NCBI RefSeq assembly: GCF_036013955.1
Contig: NZ_CP107903.1
Coordinates: 62,001 to 126,000, forward strand
Direction of reading: 5' to 3'
Source: Streptomyces sp. NBC_00459
GTDB taxonomy: Bacteria > Actinomycetota > Actinomycetes > Streptomycetales > Streptomycetaceae
Length of the DNA: 64,000 nt
Positions 1-9,294 of this stretch are shown here, piece by piece. The notes beneath the pieces were generated by a model that did not search any database, was not told the DNA's origin, and was given only the letters and a program-made list of their open reading frames with translations. Every line of letters starts with the position of its first letter. Position 1 is the first letter of the stretch. The position numbers and the translations under genes were made by a program.

Positions 1-1
1 T

Positions 2-661
2 GGGGATCCAGCAGTCAAAGACGTCTACGAGGCAGCCCGCTGCCACGCGGTGCTGTCGCTGTCCACAGATCCGGTCTACGGCAGCCTCGCCGGACGCTCC
101 ACCATCGACCTCCTCCTGCCGGAAGCCCGAAAGTTCCTGCCCGGACCGAAAGCTCTGGTCATCCTGCAACCCCACAAAACGGTCGGCGCCACCTCCCCCG
201 AGACTGGCGAATCCATCGAGCTCCAGGTCCACCGAGCCTGCGACAAAGGGCTGCGCCGACTGGCCGGACCGCAGCCCACCCTCATCTCACCCCAGCACCT
301 CACCCTCGTACTGACCGGTCAGCAGCTCGCCCTCGAACACGACGACGGCACCGTCATCGCCCGCGCGACCGTGCAGACCTCCAGCCAATGGCGACAGGCG
401 GCCCGCTCCCACCGCACCACGGTGGTCTACTTCGGCTACGGCTTCGCCCTCCACGACTCCCCCATGCACCGGCGACTCATGGCCACACCCGCCGAACTGG
501 GCCACCACATAGACAACGCCAGCGACAACGGCCTCCTTGCCGCAGGCCTCGTATCCGTCCGCCTCCAGATCGCCCCCTCCGTTCAGCACCAGCCGCCGGT
601 AACAGCCCGCCAGCAGCCCCGCCGGTCAACCCGCGCCCAACGCAAGAAACCCCACAGGTAA
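2..661 (+). CDS. Partial hypothetical protein (C-terminal part)
   Basis: The reading frame is open from the window edge, so the gene begins upstream; the first in-frame start (GTG at 50) is probably internal. The visible 219 residues contain no motif I recognise. The central part alternates hydrophobic and charged residues, suggesting a compact globular domain, and the last 30 residues are an Arg/Pro/Gln-rich basic tail. Codon use fits a real Streptomyces gene. It ends about 170 bases before the first CRISPR repeat. No function is assigned. Confidence 0.5.
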   Translation, partial: GDPAVKDVYEAARCHAVLSLSTDPVYGSLAGRSTIDLLLPEARKFLPGPKALVILQPHKTVGATSPETGESIELQVHRACDKGLRRLAGPQPTLISPQHLTLVLTGQQLALEHDDGTVIARATVQTSSQWRQAARSHRTTVVYFGYGFALHDSPMHRRLMATPAELGHHIDNASDNGLLAAGLVSVRLQIAPSVQHQPPVTARQQPRRSTRAQRKKPHR

Positions 662-830
662 GCGCACCCACCGCACTACTGACGTCCCCAACTCCACTTA
701 CCAGTTGGGAAGTTCAAGCCGAACCACCAAAGGCAACCGCCGCCAGGCAGTGGTCCTCACCAACACGGTCAAGTCATGTAAAGTGAGCAAAAGATGACCT
801 GCTGATCTTCGAAACTGCAGGTGGTTCAGG

Positions 831-981
831 GTCTTCCCCACACGCGTGGGGGTCACTCCCACGCGACCTCTGGGTTATGAGCCCAGCGAGCGTCTTCCCC
901 ACACGCGTGGGGGTCGCTCCCCCAGCGAGCTCGCGCTCGTGTTCGATGACCTGTCTTCCCCACATGGTTGAGCGCTCCGAG
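831..981 (+). CRISPR. Orphan type I-E-like mini CRISPR array, three repeats
   Basis: Three repeat units start at 831, 892 and 953, exactly 61 bases apart, giving 29-base repeats and 32-base spacers. The core is GTCTTCCCCACACGCGTGGG followed by GGTCRCTCC. CCCCAC pairs with GTGGGG around an ACGC loop, the usual type I-E hairpin. The third unit matches only its first dozen bases (through CCCCACA), as expected for the leader-distal end, so the array probably reads on the + strand with its leader in 662-830. Spacer 1 is 860-891 and spacer 2 is 921-952; they share the 10-mer CCCAGCGAGC at their junction ends. No cas gene lies in the window. Confidence 0.85.
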
Positions 982-1179
982 CTAGCTGTCTCGCCTGGGC
1001 TGCGGGGCCGCTGTGTGGTCCTTACTCCTGTGGGGGCCAACGCGCATTTCGCGGTCACATTCCTACGGCGCCCAGGAGCAACGCGGCTCGGTCGTCGTCG
1101 GTGGTCTCCACAGCTGCTGTGAACGTGGTTTTCGGCTTGGGCGGCCTGGGCGGCACGGTAGCGCCAGGGGTCATTGCTG

Positions 1180-1848
1180 CTACTTGAGTGTCGGGCTTGG
1201 CGAACAGGTCGTAGAGGTTGGGCATGTGGCCTCCTTGGTGGGCTCGGGTGTGGTGCTGCCCGGGCTGTGCGCGAGGCCGGCCAGGACGACGAGGAAAGCA
1301 AGGGCAGAGGCTACCGTCAATGTGACGGCGTCGCGGAAGACGGTGAGGAAAGTTCTGACGGTTTCTTCTCCGACACCGGCCACTTCGGCGTAGGCCTCGG
1401 CAAGGTGATTGCGTACCGGCCGGGGGCCCTGGGCCGCCATCTGGGCATCGGTGCGCCCGAAGACGGCTCGTGCCGACAGGACGGATGCCGCTCCGGCTAC
1501 TGCCAGGACGGCCAGAGTGCAGGAGCATGCCCACAGGGCGGTAAGGGCCCAGTGGTGCTGCAGGACGTCCGTGGCTTTGGTGGCGATGGCTGCTGTCAGT
1601 GCGAGGGAAACCGTGGCAAGCGCACCGGCCCGGTTGCGGATCCGGTCCAGGTCGGCGATCTGGCGGTCGAGTTGACGGCGGCCTTCCTCGATGATCAGCA
1701 CCAGTTCGTCGTCGGAGTGGGTGTCCAAGCTGATGGTCGTCGGTGCGGGTTCGGCGAAAGTGGGCACTGTGTGGCCGGGGTGCAGCAGCGCAGCACAGTA
1801 GATGAGGTAGAGACGTGCTTCAGCGAATCGGCCGGTGACGGTGGGCAT
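1180..1848 (-). CDS. Membrane protein partnered with ATP-grasp protein
   Basis: This 222-residue protein has an N-terminal helical cytoplasmic part (about 40-72, rich in Asp/Glu/Arg) followed by hydrophobic segments at about 75-93, 101-122 and 175-193. The layout of charged helix, close TM pair and later TM recalls the SLATT and Pycsar-effector (PycTM) membrane modules of conflict systems, but I see no diagnostic motif. Its ATG directly follows the stop of the ATP-grasp gene (TGAATG), so the two are co-transcribed and probably translationally coupled. Either a membrane effector or a docking partner for the ATP-grasp product would fit; both are inference. Confidence 0.65.
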   Translation of the reverse strand: MPTVTGRFAEARLYLIYCAALLHPGHTVPTFAEPAPTTISLDTHSDDELVLIIEEGRRQLDRQIADLDRIRNRAGALATVSLALTAAIATKATDVLQHHWALTALWACSCTLAVLAVAGAASVLSARAVFGRTDAQMAAQGPRPVRNHLAEAYAEVAGVGEETVRTFLTVFRDAVTLTVASALAFLVVLAGLAHSPGSTTPEPTKEATCPTSTTCSPSPTLK

Positions 1849-2844
1849 TCAGCTGCCCCGCAGCCAGGCGGCCAGATGGTCGGCGATCTGCGTGGTGAGG
1901 GAGTCGGGGAGAAAGAGCCACTGTCCGCCGGGGTTGAGGTCGATGAAGGCGGGTCCGGTGTCGTCGAAAATCCAGTCCTGGCAGGTGAATGCGGTCTGCA
2001 AGTGTCGGGCCAGGCGGGTGGCGTCGCGTTCCACGGTGTGCCAGCGAGTTGACGGTGTGAACGAGTGGTGGGCTCGGGCGACTTGGCGCCAGTCCAGGGG
2101 CAGTCCGTCGGCGTCGAGTTCAGCAGTCCAGGCACGGCCCGCGACGGTGACGATCCGCAGATGGGTGCGGGCAGTGAGCATCTGCTGTGCCAGGAACGGC
2201 GCATCAAGCAGATCGACTCCGGCCAGCTGGGCGGCGGTGACGGCCTGGGTGTGGATGACTTGTTCCTGACCGTCACCGCCGGTGAAGTTGCCGGGTCCGA
2301 GCGGCTTGATGACGAACGGTTCGCCCAGTTCGGCGGCCAGTACGCCAGGATCGCCACCGATGAGGGTGTCCGGGATCCGCAGCCCCAGGGTGTGGGCGGC
2401 GCGATATTGCACGATCTTGTTCTCGGCGGCGAAGAGTGCGTCCACACCGCACAACCACTCGGTGGCGTCCTGGCGCAGTAGCGCGGCCAGCGCGGTCATT
2501 CGCGAGGCCAGGCGAGCTGCGGCCTGGCTGCCCAGTACGACGTTGGCGTCCCACCCCGCGGGGGCCAGGCGTCGAATCCAGCCGCGGCCGGGCATATCCG
2601 GCGCAAGACGGGACGGTTCGCCAGCCAGATCGAAGACAATGCACTCTGCTGGACTCAGGCGGCCCAGTACAAACGGCAGCGAGGCGGCGTCGGTGACAAT
2701 GGTCCCCTGCCGAGGAAGCCGGTCCACCACCACGCCGATGTGCGGGTCTTCCGCATCCCCTATCAGCAGGATCCTGGCAGGCCTTCCTTCCGGGGAGTGC
2801 ACTGCGTCGGTGCCAACAGCGGACGCTCCCGAATGAGATCCCAT
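1849..2844 (-). CDS. ATP-grasp protein (TgmB/MvdD-like)
   Basis: The protein resembles ATP-grasp ligases of the graspetide type (TgmB/MvdC/MvdD), which join carboxylates to amines or hydroxyls using ATP. An N-terminal alpha/beta part begins at RILLIGDAEDPHIG. The ATP-binding lysine lies in FVIKPLGPGNFTG, and the metal-binding end is FIDLNPGGQWLF. The frame is open to 3093; I chose ATG 2844, but ATG 2880 or a start nearer the first beta strand is possible because none has a clear ribosome site. A graspetide precursor with the usual leader is not visible, so a RiPP role is unproven. The only clear partner is the membrane protein downstream. Confidence 0.7.
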   Translation of the reverse strand: MGSHSGASAVGTDAVHSPEGRPARILLIGDAEDPHIGVVVDRLPRQGTIVTDAASLPFVLGRLSPAECIVFDLAGEPSRLAPDMPGRGWIRRLAPAGWDANVVLGSQAAARLASRMTALAALLRQDATEWLCGVDALFAAENKIVQYRAAHTLGLRIPDTLIGGDPGVLAAELGEPFVIKPLGPGNFTGGDGQEQVIHTQAVTAAQLAGVDLLDAPFLAQQMLTARTHLRIVTVAGRAWTAELDADGLPLDWRQVARAHHSFTPSTRWHTVERDATRLARHLQTAFTCQDWIFDDTGPAFIDLNPGGQWLFLPDSLTTQIADHLAAWLRGS

Positions 2845-3436
2845 AGCAAGAGAGCATAGAAGAAGAGCAAAGGAAGCCATCGGCGTATCCAGTTGGCGAG
2901 GACCTGTTCTGGGATCCTGCCAAGCAGGGCATTCCCCGGGTACGGGGCGGCGTCCTGTATTTCGTCGCCAAGAACCGCAGCCTTCACGCAATCCGCCTCG
3001 AGGACTCCGTATGACCGCCGTCGGCACCAACGAGCGGTGCGAGCCGGGCGCCCAGGGTGCACCCGACACAAACCTGGAACTTCCCCCGCCCAAGGTCTTC
3101 GCAGCGCAGTGTGATGGTGCCTATGCGCTTCTCGTAGCTGGAGTCACCGACCGCTTCGAGGTTGCCCGCCATGACTGAAGCGGATCCATGCCGGCCGCGC
3201 GGGCCCTGGGACTGGCTCTGCCGTAGTTAAGCGGCCCTTCAATATGGGCCACTTGGCTCCACCTGGCTGAAGAGCGGCGCGTGACGGCTCGAAGCGGCCC
3301 CACCGCCGTTCGCCTGCGGGTACGACCATGAGGTGGGGCCACCACCGACCGTCATCGAACACCGGTCGGCGCCCGCGATGACCACTTCGATGGGGCCAAT
3401 CGCCGACGTCGAACCCACCTGGGACACACGTCTGGG
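2845..3436. other. Intergenic region, possible gene scars
   Basis: No gene can be supported here. A 62-residue minus-strand frame (2984-3172) has a strand-like stretch (IGTITLRCEDLGRGKFQVCV) but no ribosome binding site. The plus strand holds an open stretch ending at 3012 (about 2880-3012) that reads like the C-terminus of a lost gene. Both could be remnants of sequence between the ATP-grasp pair and the NACHT gene. Confidence 0.3.
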
Positions 3437-5770
3437 TCAGTCTGTCTGCGTTCCAGGGGGTCTGCAGTCGAGGACTCTGGCTCGGACAGCGACATGGTGC
3501 TGCCCGGCCAGGCGCTCTTGCTCGTGCTGTATCTGCTGCCGGGTGTGGCGGGGTGAGCAGCGCCGCCGTGCCGATGGGTGCCACAGGTCGCAGTCGAAGA
3601 ATCCGATGAGGAAGATCCCTGCTGTACGGGGTCGGCGCAGGTAGCGGGCTACCAACTGATCGGCAAGCGCAGTCGGCAGTTCTCGGTTCCAGCAGCCTTT
3701 GGATTCGATGACCACGGTGAAGGGCTCGATGTTCTGGGATGGGTCGGTCGCCTGGATGTGGATGTCGGCGCGGCTGCCTCCGGCGCCGGGGCGGTCGACT
3801 TGGACTTCGCGGTTGAGGATGACGCGTTGCCCGCCGAGGTGGATCTTCAGAAGGCCCATGACGAGGTCGCTGAAGTCTTCCTCCCACATCGGCCACATCG
3901 CGGCGTCGCCGGCCGGGGCGGCCCGGTTCCACAACAGGATGGCCAGCCCGTTGGGACCCGAGAGTGCCTCCTGGACACGGTCCAGTGCTTCCAGAACGAC
4001 GTCGAGGAGCTGAACCTCGTCGTTGATCACGCGCAGACTGTGATCAGCCGCTAGTTTCCTCAGCTTGTCCACGGAAAGCGGCCCGGTCCGGCTATGGGCC
4101 GCCCGGCGGGCGGCGTCGCGTGCCAGACGCCGCAGCCGGGCCGGGTAGCGGGTAGTCGAGGCGGCCAGACGGCTCAGGTGGTCGGCGGCCTGGAAGGTGC
4201 CTTTGTCGCCGATCAGCCCGGGAAGGGCATCGGCCAGTTCATGGAGGGTCTCCTGCATGGTGATCTTGTAGGCGACGCCTGGCTCGTACTCGGGCCGGGG
4301 CTGGCTCAGTTCGTCTCTCGCGCACAGCCGACGGTAGAGATCGGCGAGATCAGCTTCGCCGAGCCCTTCCGTGCCCGCGGGCCAGCGGCCGGTTCCGAGC
4401 GATGCGATGCGGTCGGTCAGGGCACGAAACAGCTGAGGATCGTCGAGCCGCCGGCGGATGTGGGGCCAGTTCTCGTGCAGGCCCGGGCAGGCCATGAGGG
4501 TGTATGCGGCGGTGATCCACCGTTCTGGGTTCGGATGCGGCGCGCTGTGGGGTGGGCCGGCCACCGCAGTGTCCTTCACCAGGGTCTGGGCGACGCCGTC
4601 ACCGAGGTGGAAGAGCAGGACCACCACGGTGGCCCAGGTTGCGTCATCGCGGCCGGGCTGCGCGGCCCAGTCCCGGACGAGGCCGACGGCGTCGTGCGCG
4701 CCCAGCGTGTGCAGGAGTCGGACCAGGCCGCCGAGCAGGTGGGACTCCAACGCCTCCAGGCATGCCACCAGTTCGGTCTCGAACGCGGCTCCCGCATGGC
4801 GGGCGGAGCGTTCGAACAGACTGCGGTTTAGCTCTTGGTCCTCTTCCAGCGGCATCATCGTGGCCAGCGACAGTGCCCAGCCCGCCCACCGGTCCGTGTC
4901 CGTGCCTCCTGCTGCCTCCCAGTCGCCCTCTGGCAGGAACGCGGCTGCGGACAGTTCCGGTACGTCGACCCACTCAGTGCCCCAGGCGGTGACGTGATGC
5001 GCTGTGCGCACGGGGGCTGTCGCCAGGACGCGGCGGGCGGCCGCGGCCAGTTTCCCGCCCAGGACGCTGTTCGCGTGTGGGAGGGAAGGTGCTGTGGCGA
5101 CCGCACCGAGCCGTGAGGGCTGTGTGGCCGGAAGGCCATCGCTGGTTCGGTAGAGATGACCTACGACGGTGAGCCAGGCGGCGCGCACGGTATCCGGTCC
5201 GGCCGTGCGCACCACATCGAGGGCCGCAGTGAACTCGCCTTCGTCGAAGGTGTTGCGGCGCCGCTGTTCTTCCTCCCATTCTTGCCTGCACAGCTGCCAC
5301 TCGGGGGGCGGGGCGTCCCACCAGGCGGTGGCGTCGTGGAGTTCTTCGTCGGCCTGCCGGGCCCTTTCGATGGCCTCGGTCAGTGTCTTGTCCCGGGGCC
5401 GGGGCCGGAGGCTGAAGAGCGGCTGGGCGGTACGCCGTGCCTCACTGGGGAGGTCCGGCCACCGCTCGGCCCAGTACAGCAGGTCCTCGTCCGGGAACAG
5501 GCCTACATCCGGCGTGGCAAAGGTGATCTCCAGGACGTCATCTTGGCTGCTGTGGTGCAGGACGTGCCCGGCGAGGCGGCGGCGCATAGCGGGGACGCTT
5601 CCCAGAACGTCACGCAGATCTTCGAACGGGGTGCGGGCTTCGATACGGTGGGAGAGTTCGGAGTAGGCCGCCGTGGCAGCGAGTGCTCGAGCCGCCTGAG
5701 CCTCCCGGGGATCCGGGCTCGTTGTCCCGTACCGGTTCAGGAGGCGGATGCACTGAGCCAGCAGCATCAC
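3437..5770 (-). CDS. C-terminal half of NLR-like protein with PD-(D/E)XK-like nuclease module
   Basis: This 777-residue frame is the continuation of the NACHT gene upstream, displaced by frameshifts; ATG 5770 is only its first in-frame start. Residues 1 to about 640 are helical, without clear catalytic motifs, as in sensor arms of STAND NTPases. Near the end, SRADIHIQ (D669) is followed by VVIESKGCW (E689, K691) and ADQL. The spacing D, E-x-K, Q matches PD-(D/E)XK nucleases, so the likely effector activity is DNA cleavage (inference). Known Avs proteins carry the nuclease at the N-terminus, so a C-terminal module is less usual. The last 40 residues are basic and low-complexity, perhaps out of the ancestral frame. 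Confidence 0.6.
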   Translation of the reverse strand: MMLLAQCIRLLNRYGTTSPDPREAQAARALAATAAYSELSHRIEARTPFEDLRDVLGSVPAMRRRLAGHVLHHSSQDDVLEITFATPDVGLFPDEDLLYWAERWPDLPSEARRTAQPLFSLRPRPRDKTLTEAIERARQADEELHDATAWWDAPPPEWQLCRQEWEEEQRRRNTFDEGEFTAALDVVRTAGPDTVRAAWLTVVGHLYRTSDGLPATQPSRLGAVATAPSLPHANSVLGGKLAAAARRVLATAPVRTAHHVTAWGTEWVDVPELSAAAFLPEGDWEAAGGTDTDRWAGWALSLATMMPLEEDQELNRSLFERSARHAGAAFETELVACLEALESHLLGGLVRLLHTLGAHDAVGLVRDWAAQPGRDDATWATVVVLLFHLGDGVAQTLVKDTAVAGPPHSAPHPNPERWITAAYTLMACPGLHENWPHIRRRLDDPQLFRALTDRIASLGTGRWPAGTEGLGEADLADLYRRLCARDELSQPRPEYEPGVAYKITMQETLHELADALPGLIGDKGTFQAADHLSRLAASTTRYPARLRRLARDAARRAAHSRTGPLSVDKLRKLAADHSLRVINDEVQLLDVVLEALDRVQEALSGPNGLAILLWNRAAPAGDAAMWPMWEEDFSDLVMGLLKIHLGGQRVILNREVQVDRPGAGGSRADIHIQATDPSQNIEPFTVVIESKGCWNRELPTALADQLVARYLRRPRTAGIFLIGFFDCDLWHPSARRRCSPRHTRQQIQHEQERLAGQHHVAVRARVLDCRPPGTQTD

Positions 5771-7100
5771 GGCGACGAGTGAGCGAAATCGAAGCGCCCT
5801 GCGCCCTCCTGAGAGGCTGCGTCCAGCAGGGTTTGGCTACCCGCTGACGGTGTCCGGCCGACAGGGCGGGAAGGTCAGCGAGCAGCAGCACCAAGGGGGC
5901 GTGGTCCAGCAGCTCCTCGAAGAGATCCGGATCGCTGACCGCCACACGGGCCGCGACCTCCTCGTGCTCCGGCAATACATGACGTGCGGGGCCGTTACCC
6001 GCCCACAGCAGTTCGGCCCGCACTGCGGGAGCGATGCAGGAACGGAGGTATTGGGCCGCCAGGTGTTCCTGGTAGCTGTGGTGCGCAAACACCCAGCGGC
6101 GTCGGCCCACCGGTGTCAGCAAGCCGGACTCGGTCAGGTGCATCAATTCGCGGCGACGACAGTCCAACTCCGGGATGAGCCCAGGGATGCCGGAGCCCAT
6201 AAGGCTGTCGAGGTGCAGTGCCCCGTGCACCGCCTCGCCGTCTGTGAGGACCTGGGCGCGGCTGAACTGGAGGGCGGCGGCGGCCCATCGGGCCACTTCC
6301 AGCAGGTGGTCCACCGCCGGTTGTTCCTGGCGCTGGGCGAATCCTTGCTGCCAGGTCTCCGTGCACAGGGTGCGGCAGGCCTGGTCGTAGGCTTCGGCCA
6401 CAGTTTCCGGGAGCTTCTCGCCTCGTGCCTGGGCCTCCAGGAGCGGGTTGAGGGTGACAGGTTGCTGGGCCAGAGCCTCGGCACTGCGACCAGTGACCTG
6501 TTCGGTGAAGACGGTCGCGTCCAGGCCACGCTGCTCGGCCGCGCTGTGTACGTCGTCCCGGGTCAGCGCGGTGAGCGTCATGAGTGCCACCTGGCCGGTC
6601 TGCGGCCACAGTGCCCGCAGTCCCTCCTCCAGCGCGTCGGGCCAGCGGCTGGTACGGCAGGCAATCCGCAACCTCAGGCCCTGCCGCTGCCACGGTTCCA
6701 TGACCCGTATCTGGTGCAGGAGGATCTTGTCGAGGCGGGGAAGGTCGTTCATGCCCTCGTCGAGCCCGTCCAGCAGCACATACCTTGCCTGGCCGTGGTC
6801 TTCTGCCTCATGCAGATGCCGGTGCAGGGTGCTGCTCGCGGAGGGCGTGTCGAAAATGTCCCAGCCCAGATGCAGCAGGGGTGCGGCTTTCAGACCCTCC
6901 TCGCGAAGCAGAGCATGTTACTGGTCCAGGGTCACGCTCTTGCCCGCGCCGCGCTCCCCCAGCATCACAACGACCGGCACGTCCCGAAGCTCGTCCAGAC
7001 GTACCGCAGCGCTGGCATCAGGCTTGTCGTCCAAGGAATCAGACGTGCCGCTCGTACTGCCGTTCAGACACTGCAGGGACCGCCGCCACGAATACCGCAT
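5771..7100 (-). pseudogene. NACHT NTPase half of a broken NLR-like gene
   Basis: The likely start is ATG 7100 (MRYSWRRSL), preceded by GGGGCGAG. A Walker A motif (VVMLGERGAGKSVTLDQ) is followed at once by an in-frame TAA at 6918-6920. The same frame then continues with a Walker B motif (YVLLDGLDEGMND) and a typical NACHT helical region to about 5835. Two single-base deletions, near 5834 and 5777, then separate it from the 777-residue frame: adding one base at each restores ...RQRVAQTLLDAASQ...FDFAHSVAVMLLAQCIRLL. With one stop and two indels the gene looks dead, unless the lesions are sequencing errors. It is convergent with the IS5 element at 7.5 kb. Confidence 0.7.
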
Positions 7101-7533
7101 CACACCATTCTCGCCCCAGCCGAGGCACCTCCTGGCCCCCACCGCCAACACTCCCCGCGGGCGTGCCGGTCCGGTGTACGGATGCATTGGCCTTCAGGAT
7201 CGTCTCCACCCGCGGCAGCCCGCATGTGCGGTGGTCGGGGCACGCACCAGGCGACCATCTCCGCCTCAACCCCTTGTGTTTCGCCTCGAAGTGGACCACG
7301 GCATCAGATCAGTCTGCGCGGACATAGACCCCTCGCACGGGAGCGTGACCTCGCGATACTGCCGGGGAACCGCCCCGGGCCCGGCACCGGGAAGCCACCG
7401 TGGGCATTCCCAGCCGAACCGCTCCGCCGACACGGCGAGGAAATGTCAGAAGCCGTATCTCAACCGATCATGGAACGTGTGGGTCGAACAGGTTTCGCGC
7501 CGGGGTGATCTTCCCGCTGTACGCGCATGAAGA

Positions 7534-8512
7534 CAGGGCCTCTCGGTAGCTCGGGGATGCGAATCTGACCGAGCAGTGCCGGGAGGCCCTGATGTCGTTG
7601 TTGTACGCGTCCGAACCCGTTCAGTTCAACTCGGCTGCTCCATCGTGTGATTGCCTCGCGCATGTGTACGGCAACGCGGCCGACCATCCGGACCGGGTAC
7701 GCCGGTATCCCTCCGACATGTCGGACGCGGAGTGGGCGGCCGTCCGGCCGTTGCTGCCGGTGCCGGCCTGGCTTCAGGGGCGGGGCGGGCGGCCCGAGGG
7801 TTACTGTCACCGCCAACTGCTGGACGCGATCCGCTACCTGGTCGCGGGCGGGATCTCCTGGCGGGCGATGCCCGCGGACTTCCCCGGCTGGGGCCGGGTC
7901 TACGCCTTCTTCCGCCGGTGGCGCGAGCACGGGCTGATCACAGAGTTCCACGACCGGCTGCGCGGACGGGTGCGTGAGCGGGAGGGCCGTGAGGCGGAGC
8001 CAACGGCCGGGATCGTCGATGCGCAGTCGGTGAAGGCCGCGGCCTCGGTGCCGTCCGTCTCACGCGGCTGGGACGGCGGGAAGAAAGCGGGCGGCCGCAA
8101 GCGGCACATCGTGACCGACTGCCTCGGCCTGCTCCTGGTCATCGCGGTCACCGCCGCGAACACCGGCGACCGCGACGCCGCGACGGGCCTGCTGACGCGG
8201 CTGCGCCTCATGCACCGCGACATCACCCTCGTCTGGGCCGACGGCGGCTACACCGGCGGCCTCGTCGACTGGTGCCGGCAGAAACTCGCGCTCACCCTCC
8301 AGGTCGTCAAGCGCACCGACGACATGCAGGGGTTCGTGGTGCTGCCCAGGCGCTGGGTGGCAGAGCGCACGTTCGCGTGGCTGATGCATTCGCGCCGGCT
8401 GGCCCGGGACTACGAGACGTTGCCTGCCAGCAGCGAGGCGATGATCCGGTGGTCGATGGTCACGCGGATGAGCCGGCGCCTGGCACGGCCACGGGCCGCC
8501 GGCCTGCGCTGA
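7534..8512 (+). mobile_element. IS5-family insertion sequence (ends not defined)
   Basis: The element contains one intact transposase gene. Upstream, 7534-7591 forms an imperfect hairpin: CAGGGCCTC and GCTCGG on the left pair with CCGAGC and GAGGCCCTG on the right. It ends directly against the ATG, which could limit translation of read-through transcripts. The right boundary is probably just past 8512, because the neighbouring minus-strand gene appears to have taken its stop codon from the element. I could not define terminal inverted repeats or a target duplication by eye. Confidence 0.6.
7592..8512 (+). CDS. IS5-family transposase
   Basis: This is a full-length 306-residue DDE transposase. 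The N-terminal part has the family signature YPSDMSDAEWAAVRPLLP, then GGRPEGYCHRQLLDAIRYL and a conserved GISWRAMP. The catalytic core shows D in GIVDAQSVK, D in LVWADGGYTG and E in RRWVAERTFAW, with the usual LMHSRRLARDYE end. No lesion is seen, so it may be active, unlike the second IS5-type copy at 30.6 kb. The start ATG abuts the upstream hairpin. Its 3' end overlaps the tail of the minus-strand gene by about 50 bases. Confidence 0.9.
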   Translation: MSLLYASEPVQFNSAAPSCDCLAHVYGNAADHPDRVRRYPSDMSDAEWAAVRPLLPVPAWLQGRGGRPEGYCHRQLLDAIRYLVAGGISWRAMPADFPGWGRVYAFFRRWREHGLITEFHDRLRGRVREREGREAEPTAGIVDAQSVKAAASVPSVSRGWDGGKKAGGRKRHIVTDCLGLLLVIAVTAANTGDRDAATGLLTRLRLMHRDITLVWADGGYTGGLVDWCRQKLALTLQVVKRTDDMQGFVVLPRRWVAERTFAWLMHSRRLARDYETLPASSEAMIRWSMVTRMSRRLARPRAAGLR

Positions 8513-8987
8513 ACATCCCCGACGTCTCCTGCACGAGCCACCCGCGCTCCGCCAGCCGCCTGGCCTTCGAGCGCACCCCCTCGACCTTCGCCGACGTCAT
8601 CTGAAGGCCCAACTCCCTCGCGATCTCCCTGGCCTTCAGCGGTCCCTGACCCGACGGCTGCCGCTCATCGAGCACGCCCAGGATCCGCTGATAGTCCGGC
8701 ACCGTCACCGGCAATCCCTCGTGCCAAGGAGGCACGATCGAGCCCGGCACCGGCGCGGGCGAGGGCACGGCTTTCTGCTCCGTCTCAGTCCCGGTCACGG
8801 CGGTGGTCTCGGCAGCCGAGGCTGCCAGGGCCTCGACCAGCTCCTCCCGCGCGATCACACGCCGGTCCAGCTCGATCTCGGCGGCCTCCAACACCCCAGC
8901 CAACCGGGCGACTTCCTCTCGCAGCCCTTCCACCCGCACACGGGCCGCTGTCTCCCGCTCCTCCAGCATTCCCAGCACCGACGCCAT
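8460..8987 (-). CDS. Coiled-coil/winged-helix protein of IS-associated family, C-terminus altered
   Basis: ATG 8987 is preceded by GAGGGG; an in-frame ATG at 9005 is also possible. Residues 1-50 form a charged coiled coil (LEERETAARVRVEGLREEVA), a Pro/Ala-rich linker follows, and the C-terminal third resembles a winged helix (REIARELGLQMTSAKVEGVRSKARRLAERGWL). Similar proteins are often found beside insertion sequences in Streptomyces; their role is unknown to me. The last 16 or so residues are encoded by the end of the IS5 element, so the natural C-terminus was probably replaced on insertion. Confidence 0.6.
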   Translation of the reverse strand: MASVLGMLEERETAARVRVEGLREEVARLAGVLEAAEIELDRRVIAREELVEALAASAAETTAVTGTETEQKAVPSPAPVPGSIVPPWHEGLPVTVPDYQRILGVLDERQPSGQGPLKAREIARELGLQMTSAKVEGVRSKARRLAERGWLVQETSGMFSAGRRPVAVPGAGSSA

Positions 8988-9005
8988 AGCGCACCCCTCG
9001 CTCAC

Positions 9006-9294
9006 GGAGCGGAAACAAGACGCCGCATGCCTCCCTCGCTACGAGCGAAACCATGCCTGACCAGCAGAGATCAAGCGATCACGTTCGGTTGAGACACGGC
9101 TTCTCAGGCAAACCGCGATCCCCAGCTCAGGGCCTGAAGCGCCAGGAGGCCGGGGCGACAAATGACGCTCATGGTGTGCAGTTCACCGGCGTTCTCCCCC
9201 CAGCCTCATCCGCAGCTCCAACACTCAGGCCCGCCGACGAACACGACCCATGTAAAGATGGTGTACCGATCTTTAAAGCCCCAGTTCAGCAAGG
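9006..9294. other. Intergenic region before the second CRISPR remnant
   Basis: No coding signal or recognisable element is seen between the IS-associated gene and the second array. If the array is transcribed on the + strand, its leader would lie in the last 100 to 150 bases here, where a relatively AT-rich patch occurs (about 9248-9275). The 9385-9530 stretch after the array is also empty. Confidence 0.4.

Noticed and set aside
774..1301. 175-residue minus-strand frame with repeated TRVGKT/HACGED segments
   Set aside because: It is the translation of the CRISPR repeats, not a gene.
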